Source: Paracoccus liaowanqingii (GTDB lineage Bacteria; Pseudomonadota; Alphaproteobacteria; Rhodobacterales; Rhodobacteraceae). Taken from it: a DNA stretch of 64,000 bases. The translations under genes and the position numbers were made by a program. Location: contig NZ_CP038439.1 in the NCBI RefSeq assembly GCF_004683865.2, positions 2,172,001-2,236,000 on the forward strand. The letters are read 5' to 3'. Under the pieces are notes generated by a model. It was given only the letters and a program-made list of their open reading frames with translations, was not told the DNA's origin and did no database searches. Shown here one piece after another: positions 8,592-17,328 of the stretch (the first letter of the stretch is position 1; each line of letters starts with the position of its first letter).

Positions 8592-10361
8592 TCATGCCTG
8601 CGATAGCCGGCGCGCCACGCTGTCGCCAAGCGTCTCGAGGATCAGGCAGCACGAGGTCGCCCCGGCATCGGGCACCCCGCGCGACCGCTCGCCCAAGCGC
8701 GCCGCCCGGCCCAACCGCGCCACCATATCGACGGTGCTGTCGCGACCTTGCCGTGCCGCCTTGGCCATCGCGGCCAGCGCGGCGGGGAAACCATGCGGGA
8801 TGGCGGCATCGAAGGCTGCAACCGCAGGGACAAGGCAATCCATCAGGGTCTTGTCGCCCACCTTGGCGGCCCCGGTCGTCGAGACGCCCTCCAGCCCGGC
8901 GCGCAGCATCACCGCAAACCCCACCGCGTCGAGGGCGTCCCGCCCTTCGACCGCACGAGCCATGTCGCGGAACATGAAGCCATAGAGCGGCCCCATGGAG
9001 CCACCAATTTCCGACATCAGCACGTCCGACAGCACCGACAGGCCAGCATCCAGAGTTCCTTCCTGCCCCGCAAGGCGTTCAGCGGCTCGGCCAAAGCCCT
9101 TGGCCATGTTGATCCCGTGATCGCCATCACCGATCAGCCCGTCGATCTCGGACAGGTGCGACTTGTTGGCGACGATCACGGCGGCCAGATCGCCCACGAT
9201 CCCCGAGGCCGTACCCAGCACCAGCCGGGGCGAGCCGACCGCCTCAGGCGCGCGCGGGGTCTGGATGTCCGCCCTGCCTACAGCAGCCGTGCGGCGCGGG
9301 CCCGGGGCCACCACGCCAACCGGCGGAACGGCGGCGCCCACTACAGTCAGACCCGGCGAGGCGCAATCCAGATCCAGCAGCGCCTTGCGATCCTCGTCCA
9401 GCGCCATGACGGTCAGCGTCGCGCCGACCATCTCCAGCGAGGTGAAGTAATTGCCGACGAAGGCCCGATGCACGCGTAGCCCCGCGCCCTCCAGCCCCGT
9501 CTCGATGCGGTCATAAAGGACATACAGCTCGTTCACCGGCGTCGCCCCCAGGCCCGAGACCATCACGGCAACCTCGGTCCCCTCGGGCAGGGCGTGATCG
9601 TCCATCACGATTTGGACCATGTCATCGGCCACGTGGTCGGCGGTCTTCAGGAGCTCGATGCGGGCGCCGGGTTCGCCGTGATGTCCGATGCCCACCTCCA
9701 TCGTGCCGGGGGCGATCTGGAAATTCGGATGACCCACGGCAGGCAGGGTGCAGGGGCCAAGGCCCACGCCGACCGAGCGGCAGGCGTCGATGGCCGCCTG
9801 CGCCGCCGCGTGCACCTCGGCCAGCGTCCCGCCAAGCGCGGCCTTCGCGCCGCCGATCTTCCACATGAAGATCTCTCCGGCCACGCCGCGCCGCTTGGCC
9901 CGTTCGGACAGGGGCGCCGAGCAGACATCGTCATTGGCCACGACGGTGGCGACCTCGATCCCCTCGGCGGCGACATCGGTCGCGGCCATTTTCACGTTCA
10001 TGTTGTCGCCGGCATAATTGCCATACAGCACCGCGACCCCGGCCCCGCCATCGGCGGCCCGGATCGCATCGGCAAAGCTTTTCGCCGTGGGCGAGGAGAA
10101 CAGTTCTCCGATGGCCACCGCGTCGAGGAGGTGGCGCCCGGCATAGCCGATGAAGGCGGGCTCGTGCCCCGAGCCGCCGCCGGTGACGATGCCGACCTTG
10201 CCGTCCTGCGGGGCAAAGCGCGACACCACCACCCGCGGATTGGCCGGATCCTTGCGCAGCAGATCGCCATGCGCCTTAACGAAGCCCGCCACGGTCTCGT
10301 CGACCAGATCATCGGGGTCGTTGACGAAGCGCTGCAGTCCCACGGTTGTCCTGTCGTCCAT
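8592..10361 (-). CDS. Fused DhaK-DhaL ketose kinase (dihydroxyacetone/erythrulose kinase type)
   Basis: This 589-aa enzyme has the single-chain layout of ATP-dependent dihydroxyacetone kinases. The DhaK half (about 1-330) has GGGSGHEPAFIGYAG and the ketose-binding His in IGHHGEPG. The DhaL half (about 375-589) has DGLIGDGDHGINMAKGFGRA, GGSMGPLYGF and KVGDKTLMDCLVPA. Erythrulose kinases of tetritol pathways have the same architecture, so the substrate could be dihydroxyacetone or D/L-erythrulose. The start overlaps the stop of the SDR gene (ATGA); a second ATG three bases earlier is equally possible. It sits between the dehydrogenase that would make the ketose and a second, split kinase. Confidence 0.88.
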   Translation of the reverse strand: MDDRTTVGLQRFVNDPDDLVDETVAGFVKAHGDLLRKDPANPRVVVSRFAPQDGKVGIVTGGGSGHEPAFIGYAGRHLLDAVAIGELFSSPTAKSFADAIRAADGGAGVAVLYGNYAGDNMNVKMAATDVAAEGIEVATVVANDDVCSAPLSERAKRRGVAGEIFMWKIGGAKAALGGTLAEVHAAAQAAIDACRSVGVGLGPCTLPAVGHPNFQIAPGTMEVGIGHHGEPGARIELLKTADHVADDMVQIVMDDHALPEGTEVAVMVSGLGATPVNELYVLYDRIETGLEGAGLRVHRAFVGNYFTSLEMVGATLTVMALDEDRKALLDLDCASPGLTVVGAAVPPVGVVAPGPRRTAAVGRADIQTPRAPEAVGSPRLVLGTASGIVGDLAAVIVANKSHLSEIDGLIGDGDHGINMAKGFGRAAERLAGQEGTLDAGLSVLSDVLMSEIGGSMGPLYGFMFRDMARAVEGRDALDAVGFAVMLRAGLEGVSTTGAAKVGDKTLMDCLVPAVAAFDAAIPHGFPAALAAMAKAARQGRDSTVDMVARLGRAARLGERSRGVPDAGATSCCLILETLGDSVARRLSQA

Positions 10362-11119
10362 CATTGCACCGTATATCCGCCATCGACCAATAGGTCCGCA
10401 CCATTGATCATCGCCGCCGCGTCGGATGCCAGAAACACCGCCGCCGCCGCGACCTCGTGGGGTTCGGCAAAGCGGCCTGCGGGGATCTGCGCCTTCATCG
10501 CCTCGCCCTTGGGCCCCTCCCAGGCCTTGCGGCCCAGATCGGTCATCACCACGGTGGGCGAGATGGCATTGACGGTGATCCCGTGCCGCCCCCATTCCAG
10601 CGCCAGCGTCTTGGTCACGCCGATGATCCCGAATTTCGACGCGCAATAGGCCACATGCCCCTCGATCGCGACCGAGGCCGCCTGACTGGCCAGGTTGATG
10701 ATCCGCCCGCCAGTGCCCGCCGCGATCATCGCCCGGCCCACGGCCTGTGCCATCAGGAAGCTGCCGGTCAGGTTGACCGCCAAGGTCCGGGTCCAGGCGG
10801 TTCCGGTCAGATCCTCGGCCGGCGCCAGATCGACGATGCCGGCCGAGTTCACCAGGATGTCGATCCCAGCGAACCGGGCAGTCACGGCAGCGACCGCCGC
10901 CGCGATGCTGTCGGGGTCCGTCACGTCGCAGGCGAAAGCGGATGACGGCCCGCCCATCGCATCCGCAGCCCGGGTTGCGGCGTCAAGGTTTGTATCCAGT
11001 AGCGCGACCGTCGCGCCTTGGGCGGCAAAAGCCTGCGCGATCGCCGCCCCGATGCCCGAGGCGGCGCCGGTCACGACGGCGGTCTTTCCCGCCAGACCAA
11101 AATCGAGTGGAGCACCCAT
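10361..11119 (-). CDS. SDR-family polyol dehydrogenase (D-threitol/GolD-type)
   Basis: This 252-aa short-chain dehydrogenase has the cofactor motif TGAASGIG near residue 14, NSAG, and the catalytic Tyr-Lys pair in YCASK. The tail IPAGRFAEPHEV and GADLLVDGGYTVQ resembles the GolD/D-threitol dehydrogenase group, which oxidises glycerol- or threitol-type polyols to ketoses. The start at 11119 has AGGAAGGA six bases upstream and beats two upstream ATGs. The kinase that follows overlaps its stop, supporting an oxidise-then-phosphorylate pathway. The exact polyol cannot be read from the sequence. Confidence 0.82.
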   Translation of the reverse strand: MGAPLDFGLAGKTAVVTGAASGIGAAIAQAFAAQGATVALLDTNLDAATRAADAMGGPSSAFACDVTDPDSIAAAVAAVTARFAGIDILVNSAGIVDLAPAEDLTGTAWTRTLAVNLTGSFLMAQAVGRAMIAAGTGGRIINLASQAASVAIEGHVAYCASKFGIIGVTKTLALEWGRHGITVNAISPTVVMTDLGRKAWEGPKGEAMKAQIPAGRFAEPHEVAAAAVFLASDAAAMINGADLLVDGGYTVQ

Positions 11120-11236
11120 CGGCGGTCCTTCCTGTCCATGTGTCATGCCGCCCCGCCCCAAGATAGGGCGAGGGTCTGTTCAAGGTGCCCCCGGCAGCAG
11201 GTGCCGCCGGAGGGCCGGATCATTACGAATTGCGGC

Positions 11237-12229
11237 CTATTGACGGCCGGCCAGCAGGTCGTCGACATTGTCGGCCGTGACCGGGGTCCATGGCACGTTG
11301 TATTCCTTGGACGCGCCGTCGTTCCATGGCATCTCGGGATACTGCTCCCAGATGTCGGCCATGGGTTCGTAATCCGGACGCACCGCCTTGATCGCCACGT
11401 CGATCGAGCCCAGGGCCTGTGCCTCGCCGTCCTGCAGGATCGAATCCATCTCTCCGGACTTGACGGCGTTCAGGGCATCCGTGACGCCATCGACACCCGC
11501 GATGGCAAAGTCAGACACGTCCATGCCAGCGGCCTTGATCGCCTCGATCGCGCCAAGCGCCATCTCGTCGTTCTGGGCAATTACGCCCTTGATGTTTTCG
11601 CCATGCGAGGTCAGCCAGTTTTCCATCAGGGCCTGAGCCTCGGCCCGCGACCAGTTGCCGGTCTGGCGTTCCAGGATGCTGACATCGGGGCATTCGGCCA
11701 AGGCCTGCTCGTTGCCCTCGCCGCGCTGGATTTCGCCGGACTGGCCGATGGGGCCCTCAATGATGACCACGTCGCCGGTGCAGCCCATCTTGTCGAGAAC
11801 AGCCTTGGCCTCCAGATAGCCCGCCTCGACATCGTTCGAGCCGACATAGGCGGTCAGCAGGTCGCTGTTCACCCGCGCATTCGAGCCGACGACCGGAATG
11901 CCCGCATCGACGGCCAGTTGCACGGCGGTGGCGCCAGCCTCGACATCCATGGGCGCGAAGACGATGGCGTCGAACCCTTGGGTGATCATCGTCTCGAACT
12001 GGTCCTGCTGGACCAGCGCGTCGTAGCGGCCGTCGAAGATGGTCAGCTCGACCATGCCCGACTGGACCGCAGGATGCGTTTCGCCGGCGGCCGACCACAG
12101 CTGCATGAATTCGGCATTCAGGCCATAGGCAGCCATGCCGATCTTGATCGGATCGTCCTGCGCCTGCACGGCGCCGACCCCGAGGCCAAGCGCCAGCGCG
12201 CTGGCGGTCATCATCATCTTCGTCGTCAT
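11237..12229 (-). CDS. Ribose-type ABC sugar/polyol substrate-binding protein
   Basis: This 330-aa protein has a signal peptide (MMMTASALALGLGVGAVQA) and the two-lobed type 1 periplasmic binding fold of the RbsB group. Segments include IVFAPMDVEAGATAV, GIPVVGSNARV, GDVVIIEGPIG, GVIAQNDEMALGA and FAIAGVDGVTDAL. It should capture the sugar or polyol in the periplasm for the permease and ATPase encoded just upstream. GGGAGGAAACCAG precedes the ATG. The ligand is not determined; the SDR and ketose kinases downstream point to a small polyol or ketose. Confidence 0.88.
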   Translation of the reverse strand: MTTKMMMTASALALGLGVGAVQAQDDPIKIGMAAYGLNAEFMQLWSAAGETHPAVQSGMVELTIFDGRYDALVQQDQFETMITQGFDAIVFAPMDVEAGATAVQLAVDAGIPVVGSNARVNSDLLTAYVGSNDVEAGYLEAKAVLDKMGCTGDVVIIEGPIGQSGEIQRGEGNEQALAECPDVSILERQTGNWSRAEAQALMENWLTSHGENIKGVIAQNDEMALGAIEAIKAAGMDVSDFAIAGVDGVTDALNAVKSGEMDSILQDGEAQALGSIDVAIKAVRPDYEPMADIWEQYPEMPWNDGASKEYNVPWTPVTADNVDDLLAGRQ

Positions 12230-12290
12230 CTGGTTTCCTCCCTAAGTGACAAACCTCTTGGGCCATGGCCCACCGGCATCTGGCCGGATC

Positions 12291-13316
12291 TCAGTCTTCG
12301 GTCTTGCGCGACCGGTCTAGCAGGACGGCGGCCACGATCAGCGCGCCCTTGATCACCTGCTGGTAATAGGATTCGACCCCAAGCAGATCGAGACCGTTAT
12401 TCATGACCCCGATCAGCAGCGCGCCGATCACCGTGCCGGTCACGCGACCCACCCCGCCCGCCAGACTGGTGCCGCCGATCACCACCGCTGCGATGGCGTC
12501 CAGTTCGTAGGCGACGCCCGCCTGGGGCAGGGCGGATCCGGTGCGTGCTGCCAGAATCATGCCCGCAATCCCCGCCAATGCGCCCGAGATGGCATAGACC
12601 GCAAATCGGATGCGCCGGACTGGCAGGCCCGAGACCTTGGCCGCATGGGGATTGCCCCCTACCGCATAGACATGGCGCCCGAACCGGGTCCGGGTCAGCA
12701 CGAAGTGCGCCACCGCAAAGACCAAGGCGAACAGGATGATCGGCACCGGGATACCCGCGATGTCACCCGTTCCGATCCAGCGATAGCCGTCGGTCAGCGC
12801 CGGGACCGGGCGCCCGCCCGAATAGATCAGCGTCAGCCCGCGCGCGGCCGACAGCATGCCAAGCGTCGCCACGAAGGCCGGAACAGAAAACCGCGCCACT
12901 GCCAGGCCGGACAAGGCCCCGACCGCGATGCCGGTCATCACGCCGACCAGCATCGGCACCAGTGGCGTGTAAGGCGCCCCGGGAATGAACCCCGCCGACG
13001 ATGTTGTCGCGAAACTGGCCGAGACGACCCCCACCAACGCCACGACCGACCCCACCGACAGATCGATCCCTCGCGTCAGGATGACGAAGGTCATGCCGAT
13101 CGCCAGGATCCCGTTGATTGAGGTCTGGCGCAGCACGTTGATGATGTTGCGCGAACTGAGAAAGTTGTCGCTGACCACTGCCAGCACGACGCACAGCACC
13201 GCCAGCGCGATCAGGATGCCGTATCGCTGCAGGGCAGGTCCCACCCGCGACGCGGCACTGCGGCGCTGCTCCGTTCCCGCCCCGGCAGGAACTCCGGCCT
13301 TGATCTGCTCTTCCAC
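12291..13316 (-). CDS. Ribose-type ABC transporter permease (RbsC-like)
   Basis: This permease of about 341 aa belongs to the branched-chain/ribose permease family. It has about eight to ten hydrophobic helices, and the typical GIDLSVGSVVALVGVV and AVVIGGTSLAGGVG segments. The start is set at a GTG at 13316 because GGGAGG lies six bases upstream; an ATG 18 bases earlier lacks a ribosome site. It lies between the ATPase (upstream) and binding protein (downstream) genes of the same importer. One permease gene implies a homodimer. Confidence 0.88.
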   Translation of the reverse strand: MEEQIKAGVPAGAGTEQRRSAASRVGPALQRYGILIALAVLCVVLAVVSDNFLSSRNIINVLRQTSINGILAIGMTFVILTRGIDLSVGSVVALVGVVSASFATTSSAGFIPGAPYTPLVPMLVGVMTGIAVGALSGLAVARFSVPAFVATLGMLSAARGLTLIYSGGRPVPALTDGYRWIGTGDIAGIPVPIILFALVFAVAHFVLTRTRFGRHVYAVGGNPHAAKVSGLPVRRIRFAVYAISGALAGIAGMILAARTGSALPQAGVAYELDAIAAVVIGGTSLAGGVGRVTGTVIGALLIGVMNNGLDLLGVESYYQQVIKGALIVAAVLLDRSRKTED

Positions 13317-13383
13317 CCTGATCCTCCCGTTCATGCATCCCCGCCGTCGCCGTCAAGCGCGCTCGCGCCCGCCCATCGGCGTT

Positions 13384-14865
13384 TCAGGCAGCCAGATGCA
13401 GCAATTTCTCGGCCGACATTCCGGCGCGCTCCAACTCTCCGGCGACGCGCCCGTCACGCATCACCAAGGCACGGTCGGCCATGCCCAGCACCTCGTCGGT
13501 CTCGGACGAGACCATGATCACCGCGCCCCCCGCGCGGGCAAAATCGGACATCACGCGATATATTTCGCGCTTGGCGCCCACGTCCACGCCGCGCGTCGGC
13601 TCGTCCAGCAGCAGGATGCGCGGCTCGGTCAGAAACCACTTGCCCAGAACCACCTTCTGCTGGTTGCCGCCCGACAGATGCGCAACGCTTTGCCGGTCCG
13701 ATGCGGTGCGGATGTTCAGCGTGTCGATCATCCGGGTAGCGGCGCGGACTTCTGCGGCGGCGTTCATGACCGGGCCCGCCGACATGCGGTCCAGCGTGGC
13801 CAGGCACAGGTTCTCGCGCACGTCGCCGGTCAGGACCAGGCCCGACCGCTTGCGGTCCTCGGTCACATAGGCCAGCCCAGAATCGATCGCGTCGCGGGGC
13901 GAGCGGATGGAGACCGGCGACCCCTCGATCCAAATCTGGCCGCCGGTCCGGGACGACAAGCCAAAAAGGCGGTCGAATATCTCGGTGCGTCCCGATCCCA
14001 TCAACCCGTAAAGGGCCAGGATCTCGCCGCGCCGGACGGAAAAGCTGACGTCGCGCACGCCGCGATCGGCATCGAGCTGGCTGACCGACAGAATGTCCTC
14101 GGATCCGGGGACGTTCTCCTTGATAAATTCCTCGGTCAGGGGCCGGCCCACAACCAACTGGATCAGCCGGTCCTTGTCGATATCAGCCAGGGCCCCGGTC
14201 TCGACGAAAGCGCCGTCGCGGAACACCGTATAACTGTCGCAGATGCCGAAGATCTCGGACAGGCGGTGGCTGACATAGATCACGCCTTTTCCGCGCGCCT
14301 TCAGCATGGCGATGGCGGCAAACAGCTGATCGGCCTCGGCTTCTCCCAGGGCCGAGGTTGGTTCGTCCATGATGATGACCTCGGCATCATAGCTGAGCGC
14401 CTTGGCGATCTCGACCAGCTGGGTCTGCGCGACGGTCAGGTCCATCATCAGGCTGTCGGCGCGGATGCCGAAATGAAAGCCGTCCAGCAGTTCTTGGGCC
14501 CTACTGTTCATCTTCTTGAACTGAATGCGTCCAAACAGCCCCACGGGCTCGCGCCCCAGATAGATGTTCTCAGCGACAGTCATGGCGGGAACCGGGCTCA
14601 ACTCCTGCTCGATGATCGAGATGCCGTTAGCAAGTGCCGCGGACGGGCTGTCGAAAGTGACCTCTGCCCCGTTGCGTCGAAGCGTCCCCGCATCGCGATG
14701 ATGAATACCCATCAGGATTTTCAGAAAGGTCGACTTGCCGGCGCCGTTACCACCGCACAGCGCATGCACCGACCCCGGCTGCAGAGCGAACTGTCCCAGC
14801 CGGAGCGCCGCCACCCCATTGAATGATTTTTGAAAGCCAGCGGCCTCCAGCAATAGTGAACTCAT
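13384..14865 (-). CDS. Sugar ABC transporter ATPase with two nucleotide-binding domains (RbsA/MglA-like)
   Basis: This 493-aa protein has two ABC domains. The first has Walker A GGNGAGKST and a degenerate signature (LTVAQTQLVEIAKAL) with Walker B VIIMDEPTSAL. The second lacks a normal Walker A (GLMGSGRTEIFDRL) but has the signature LSGGNQQKVVLGKW and ILLLDEPTRGVDVGA. That asymmetry is normal for RbsA-type ATPases. GGGGGAATC precedes the ATG. It is the first gene of the operon that continues through the permease, binding protein, SDR, kinases and SorC-DhaK fusion. Confidence 0.92.
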   Translation of the reverse strand: MSSLLLEAAGFQKSFNGVAALRLGQFALQPGSVHALCGGNGAGKSTFLKILMGIHHRDAGTLRRNGAEVTFDSPSAALANGISIIEQELSPVPAMTVAENIYLGREPVGLFGRIQFKKMNSRAQELLDGFHFGIRADSLMMDLTVAQTQLVEIAKALSYDAEVIIMDEPTSALGEAEADQLFAAIAMLKARGKGVIYVSHRLSEIFGICDSYTVFRDGAFVETGALADIDKDRLIQLVVGRPLTEEFIKENVPGSEDILSVSQLDADRGVRDVSFSVRRGEILALYGLMGSGRTEIFDRLFGLSSRTGGQIWIEGSPVSIRSPRDAIDSGLAYVTEDRKRSGLVLTGDVRENLCLATLDRMSAGPVMNAAAEVRAATRMIDTLNIRTASDRQSVAHLSGGNQQKVVLGKWFLTEPRILLLDEPTRGVDVGAKREIYRVMSDFARAGGAVIMVSSETDEVLGMADRALVMRDGRVAGELERAGMSAEKLLHLAA

Positions 14866-14970
14866 GATTCCCCCGAAAACACAGATAAAATCTGTGCCTT
14901 GACAACTGTCAGGCCTCCACTGACGTTAGAACGTTAGGGTGGTCAAGTAGCTGTTGTCAATAGACAGGCT
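14866..14970 (-). promoter_or_regulatory. Operon leader with three short palindromes (candidate SorC operators)
   Basis: Just upstream of the ABC ATPase start are three inverted repeats. At 14880-14896 is CACAGAT-AAA-ATCTGTG, a perfect 7-base-arm palindrome 15 bases before the start codon. At 14900-14911 is TGACA-AC-TGTCA. At 14955-14966 is TGTC-AATA-GACA, which on the minus strand overlaps a TTGACA that could be a -35 box. The tandem motif ACGTTAG also occurs twice near 14924-14937. These are plausible binding sites for the SorC-DhaK regulator encoded at the operon end, but binding is inferred. Confidence 0.45.
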
Positions 14971-15057
14971 AGCCGCTTCGATGTTGGGAAAGGAGCGTGT
15001 GATCGTGTCCCAACATTGAGTGTAGGAGGGCCGACCTCCAGAGAGGTTCGAGCCTGA

Positions 15058-15165
15058 TCAGGTGGCCACGGCGGGCAGCCTGACCGTAATATTGTCAGTG
15101 ATGCGGGTGAGGGTTTCAGGCGATATGTATTGGCGCGCGACGGCCTGTGGGAAAGTTACTGTCGG
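15058..15165 (-). pseudogene. IS256-family transposase C-terminal remnant
   Basis: The minus strand reads AVARQYISPETLTRITDN followed by ITVRLPAVAT and a stop. This matches the tail of IS256-group transposases and closely parallels the second remnant in this window (tail AVARRYMSLETLARVTDN). Only about 35 residues remain and no start or catalytic DDE residues are left. It marks an old insertion between the polyol operon and the gamma-glutamyltransferase gene. The next 155 bases to 15320 show no gene. Confidence 0.7.
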
Positions 15166-15320
15166 ATTGGGCCTCGGGCACCACGCCCAACATGCTGCCC
15201 TTTCCGGTCACCCCGCCACAGCCGATCCCGTTTCACTTGATGAAGAAGCCGGCCGTCATGGCAACGGTGGTATGGTCGTGGCTGCGCGACGCGCTGGAGT
15301 AGCCTCCGGGCAGCACCCGA

Positions 15321-16895
15321 TCACACCTCGCCTTCGTGAACCGCATCCCCCCAAGGGCTCATGATCTCGGTCGCGCCGCAGTTACGACCCGCTTCGCGCA
15401 TGACGCCTGCAGGCACGGCGAAAGCGTAAGGGTGGACGGTGCGTTTCGCGGTCGTCACGGGACCGAGGGCCGCCAGCGCCTCGGCCACGTCGGGCGGCAG
15501 ATCCTCGTCCATCACGGTGCCTGTGGCGCCGGAGGCGTCGATGCGGGGGGTGTGGAACGCGGCCTCCAGATCCATGCCGAAATCCACCATGAAGCTGACC
15601 AGATTGGCCACCGCCGGCAGGATCTTGCGCCCGCCCGAGGCGCCGATGGCGAACATCCGGTCGCCCACCTGCCCCACGGTCGGGCAGACATTCATCAGGC
15701 AGCGCTTGCCCGGCGCGAGGGAGTTGGGCTTGCCGGGCTCGGGGTCGAACCACATGATGCCGTTGTTCAGCAGCATCCCGGTCTGCGGCGAGACGACATG
15801 GCTGCCGAACATCGACAGCAGCGTCTGCGTCACGTTCACCATGTTGCCGTGCCGGTCCACCACGCTGAAGCTGGTGGTGCAGGCCGGGGCGCGCGGGCTT
15901 TCGCCGGTATCGCCCCCCTGGGCCAGCCGGTCGCGATAAGCTGCGCCCAGCCCTGAGGCCAGCGCGCCGTAGCTGGCCGCCGAGGGCGCCTCGCCCGGCA
16001 GGAAGGCGACCTCCATCTGCTGCAGGGTCTTCACCAGCTCCGCCCCGGCGGACAGGCCCGAGGGCGCATGGATCACCGCGTCGCGGTAGCGGATGGTGCG
16101 GGGCGTCGTGGCCAGCGCCCGATAGGCCCGCAGATCGTCCAGCGACAGGCAGCCCCCCTTGGCCCCGACATCCTCGACCAGCATGCCCGCGATGGCGCCG
16201 TCGTAGAAGTCCTGCGCGCCGTGGTCGGCAAGACGACGCAGGGTGGCGGCATGGGTGCGCTGGTCCAGCCGGGCGGTGGCCGCCGTGGTCCAGCCCGCGA
16301 TATCGGGCCATTGCCCATCCGCCAGAAACATCGCTGCCGCATCCGGATCCTGCGCCAGCTGGCGCGCCGCCGAGGCGATCAGCAGCGATGAGTACCAGTC
16401 GAGCTGCATCCCTTCCTCGGCCAGCGCCACGGCGGGAGCCAGCAGATCGGCCCAGTCCTTCGTGCCATAGCGCTCATGCGCCAGCGCCATCCCCGCCACC
16501 GTGCCTGGCACCGCGACAGAGGTCGCGCCAAAGATGTTGCGGTCGTCCCGGACCCGCGTCCACGGGAACAGATCCGCCGCCTGCCGCCCCGGCTCCAGCG
16601 GGTAGTCGGCGACGTCCAGCGCGGCGGGGGAACGCATGCCGAACTCGATGGTTTCGGCCCGCGCCTCGCCCGCACGCCACAGGGTCATCATGCCGCCGCC
16701 CATCGGTCCCGACATCCACGGCTCGACCACCCCCACCGCAAACGAGGTCGCGACCGCCGCATCTATGGCATCGCCCCCCGAGGCCAGTACCGCCGCCCCG
16801 ACCTCGGCAGCCTTGCGGTGCTGGCAGGCAACAACACCCCCATCGGTCCACACGACGTCTTTGCGGATACGCTGCGTTCGGGAGAAATTTGTCAT
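15321..16895 (-). CDS. Gamma-glutamyltransferase family protein, cytoplasmic form
   Basis: This 524-aa protein belongs to the N-terminal nucleophile gamma-glutamyltransferase family, which hydrolyses or transfers gamma-glutamyl groups after self-cleavage. Family segments are GGDAIDAAVATSFAVGVVEP, SGPMGGGMM, VPGTVAGM and the glycine-rich IGASGGRKI. The nucleophile would be Thr340 in the sequence T-T-S-F-S; most family members have T-T-H. There is no signal peptide, unlike periplasmic glutathione-cleaving enzymes, so an intracellular gamma-glutamyl compound is more likely. The stop of a small upstream frame lies one base before its ATG, which suggests it was once the second gene of an operon. 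Confidence 0.85.
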   Translation of the reverse strand: MTNFSRTQRIRKDVVWTDGGVVACQHRKAAEVGAAVLASGGDAIDAAVATSFAVGVVEPWMSGPMGGGMMTLWRAGEARAETIEFGMRSPAALDVADYPLEPGRQAADLFPWTRVRDDRNIFGATSVAVPGTVAGMALAHERYGTKDWADLLAPAVALAEEGMQLDWYSSLLIASAARQLAQDPDAAAMFLADGQWPDIAGWTTAATARLDQRTHAATLRRLADHGAQDFYDGAIAGMLVEDVGAKGGCLSLDDLRAYRALATTPRTIRYRDAVIHAPSGLSAGAELVKTLQQMEVAFLPGEAPSAASYGALASGLGAAYRDRLAQGGDTGESPRAPACTTSFSVVDRHGNMVNVTQTLLSMFGSHVVSPQTGMLLNNGIMWFDPEPGKPNSLAPGKRCLMNVCPTVGQVGDRMFAIGASGGRKILPAVANLVSFMVDFGMDLEAAFHTPRIDASGATGTVMDEDLPPDVAEALAALGPVTTAKRTVHPYAFAVPAGVMREAGRNCGATEIMSPWGDAVHEGEV

Positions 16896-16896
16896 G

Positions 16897-17085
16897 TCAT
16901 CGGCTTTCTGTCGTCATGGGCGCTTGGAAGCAGGCGAGCGCCATCAGACGGTGCTGCGGCCCGTCATGCAAGGTCGCCAGCGACGAAAGCTGGCCCATCG
17001 CCAGCCAAACCGGCAGCGGACGATCATAAGACGGGCGGCTGTCTGTCTCGGGAGCGTGCGGGCCTCGGCTTTCAATCCCTGGCAC
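16897..17085 (-). pseudogene. Possible 3' remnant of a gene coupled to the gamma-glutamyltransferase
   Basis: The minus strand reads YDRPLPVWLAMGQLSSLATL then HDGPQHRLMALACFQAPMTT and stops one base before the gamma-glutamyltransferase ATG. The amino-acid composition looks coding over about 45 residues, but the upstream part has no recognisable family, so this may be the tail of a truncated gene. I do not recognise it. Between 17086 and 17328 I see no gene on either strand. Confidence 0.3.
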
Positions 17086-17328
17086 CGCTCGGCACCGTGC
17101 CAGGAAAGGGATCGTGGCATGGCCGCGCGGTCGATTTCGACGCCTGCGCGTTCAGCCCCGCACGTACATTCAGGAACAGGTCATCCGCGACAGGCCTCTC
17201 GAGAACCGCAATTTTGGTCAAGCGCATGTCCTGCCAAGGCAAGTCAGGATATCAAGGTCTCGGCGCGCAGCCATCCCGTCGATTTCTCAAGTTGGATTAT
17301 GACCTCCCGAAAAGAATGCCCGATTTGC

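Noticed and set aside
12985..14826. 613-codon plus-strand frame opposite the sugar ABC ATPase and permease
   Set aside because: Antisense shadow of well-supported ABC genes; no recognisable domain.
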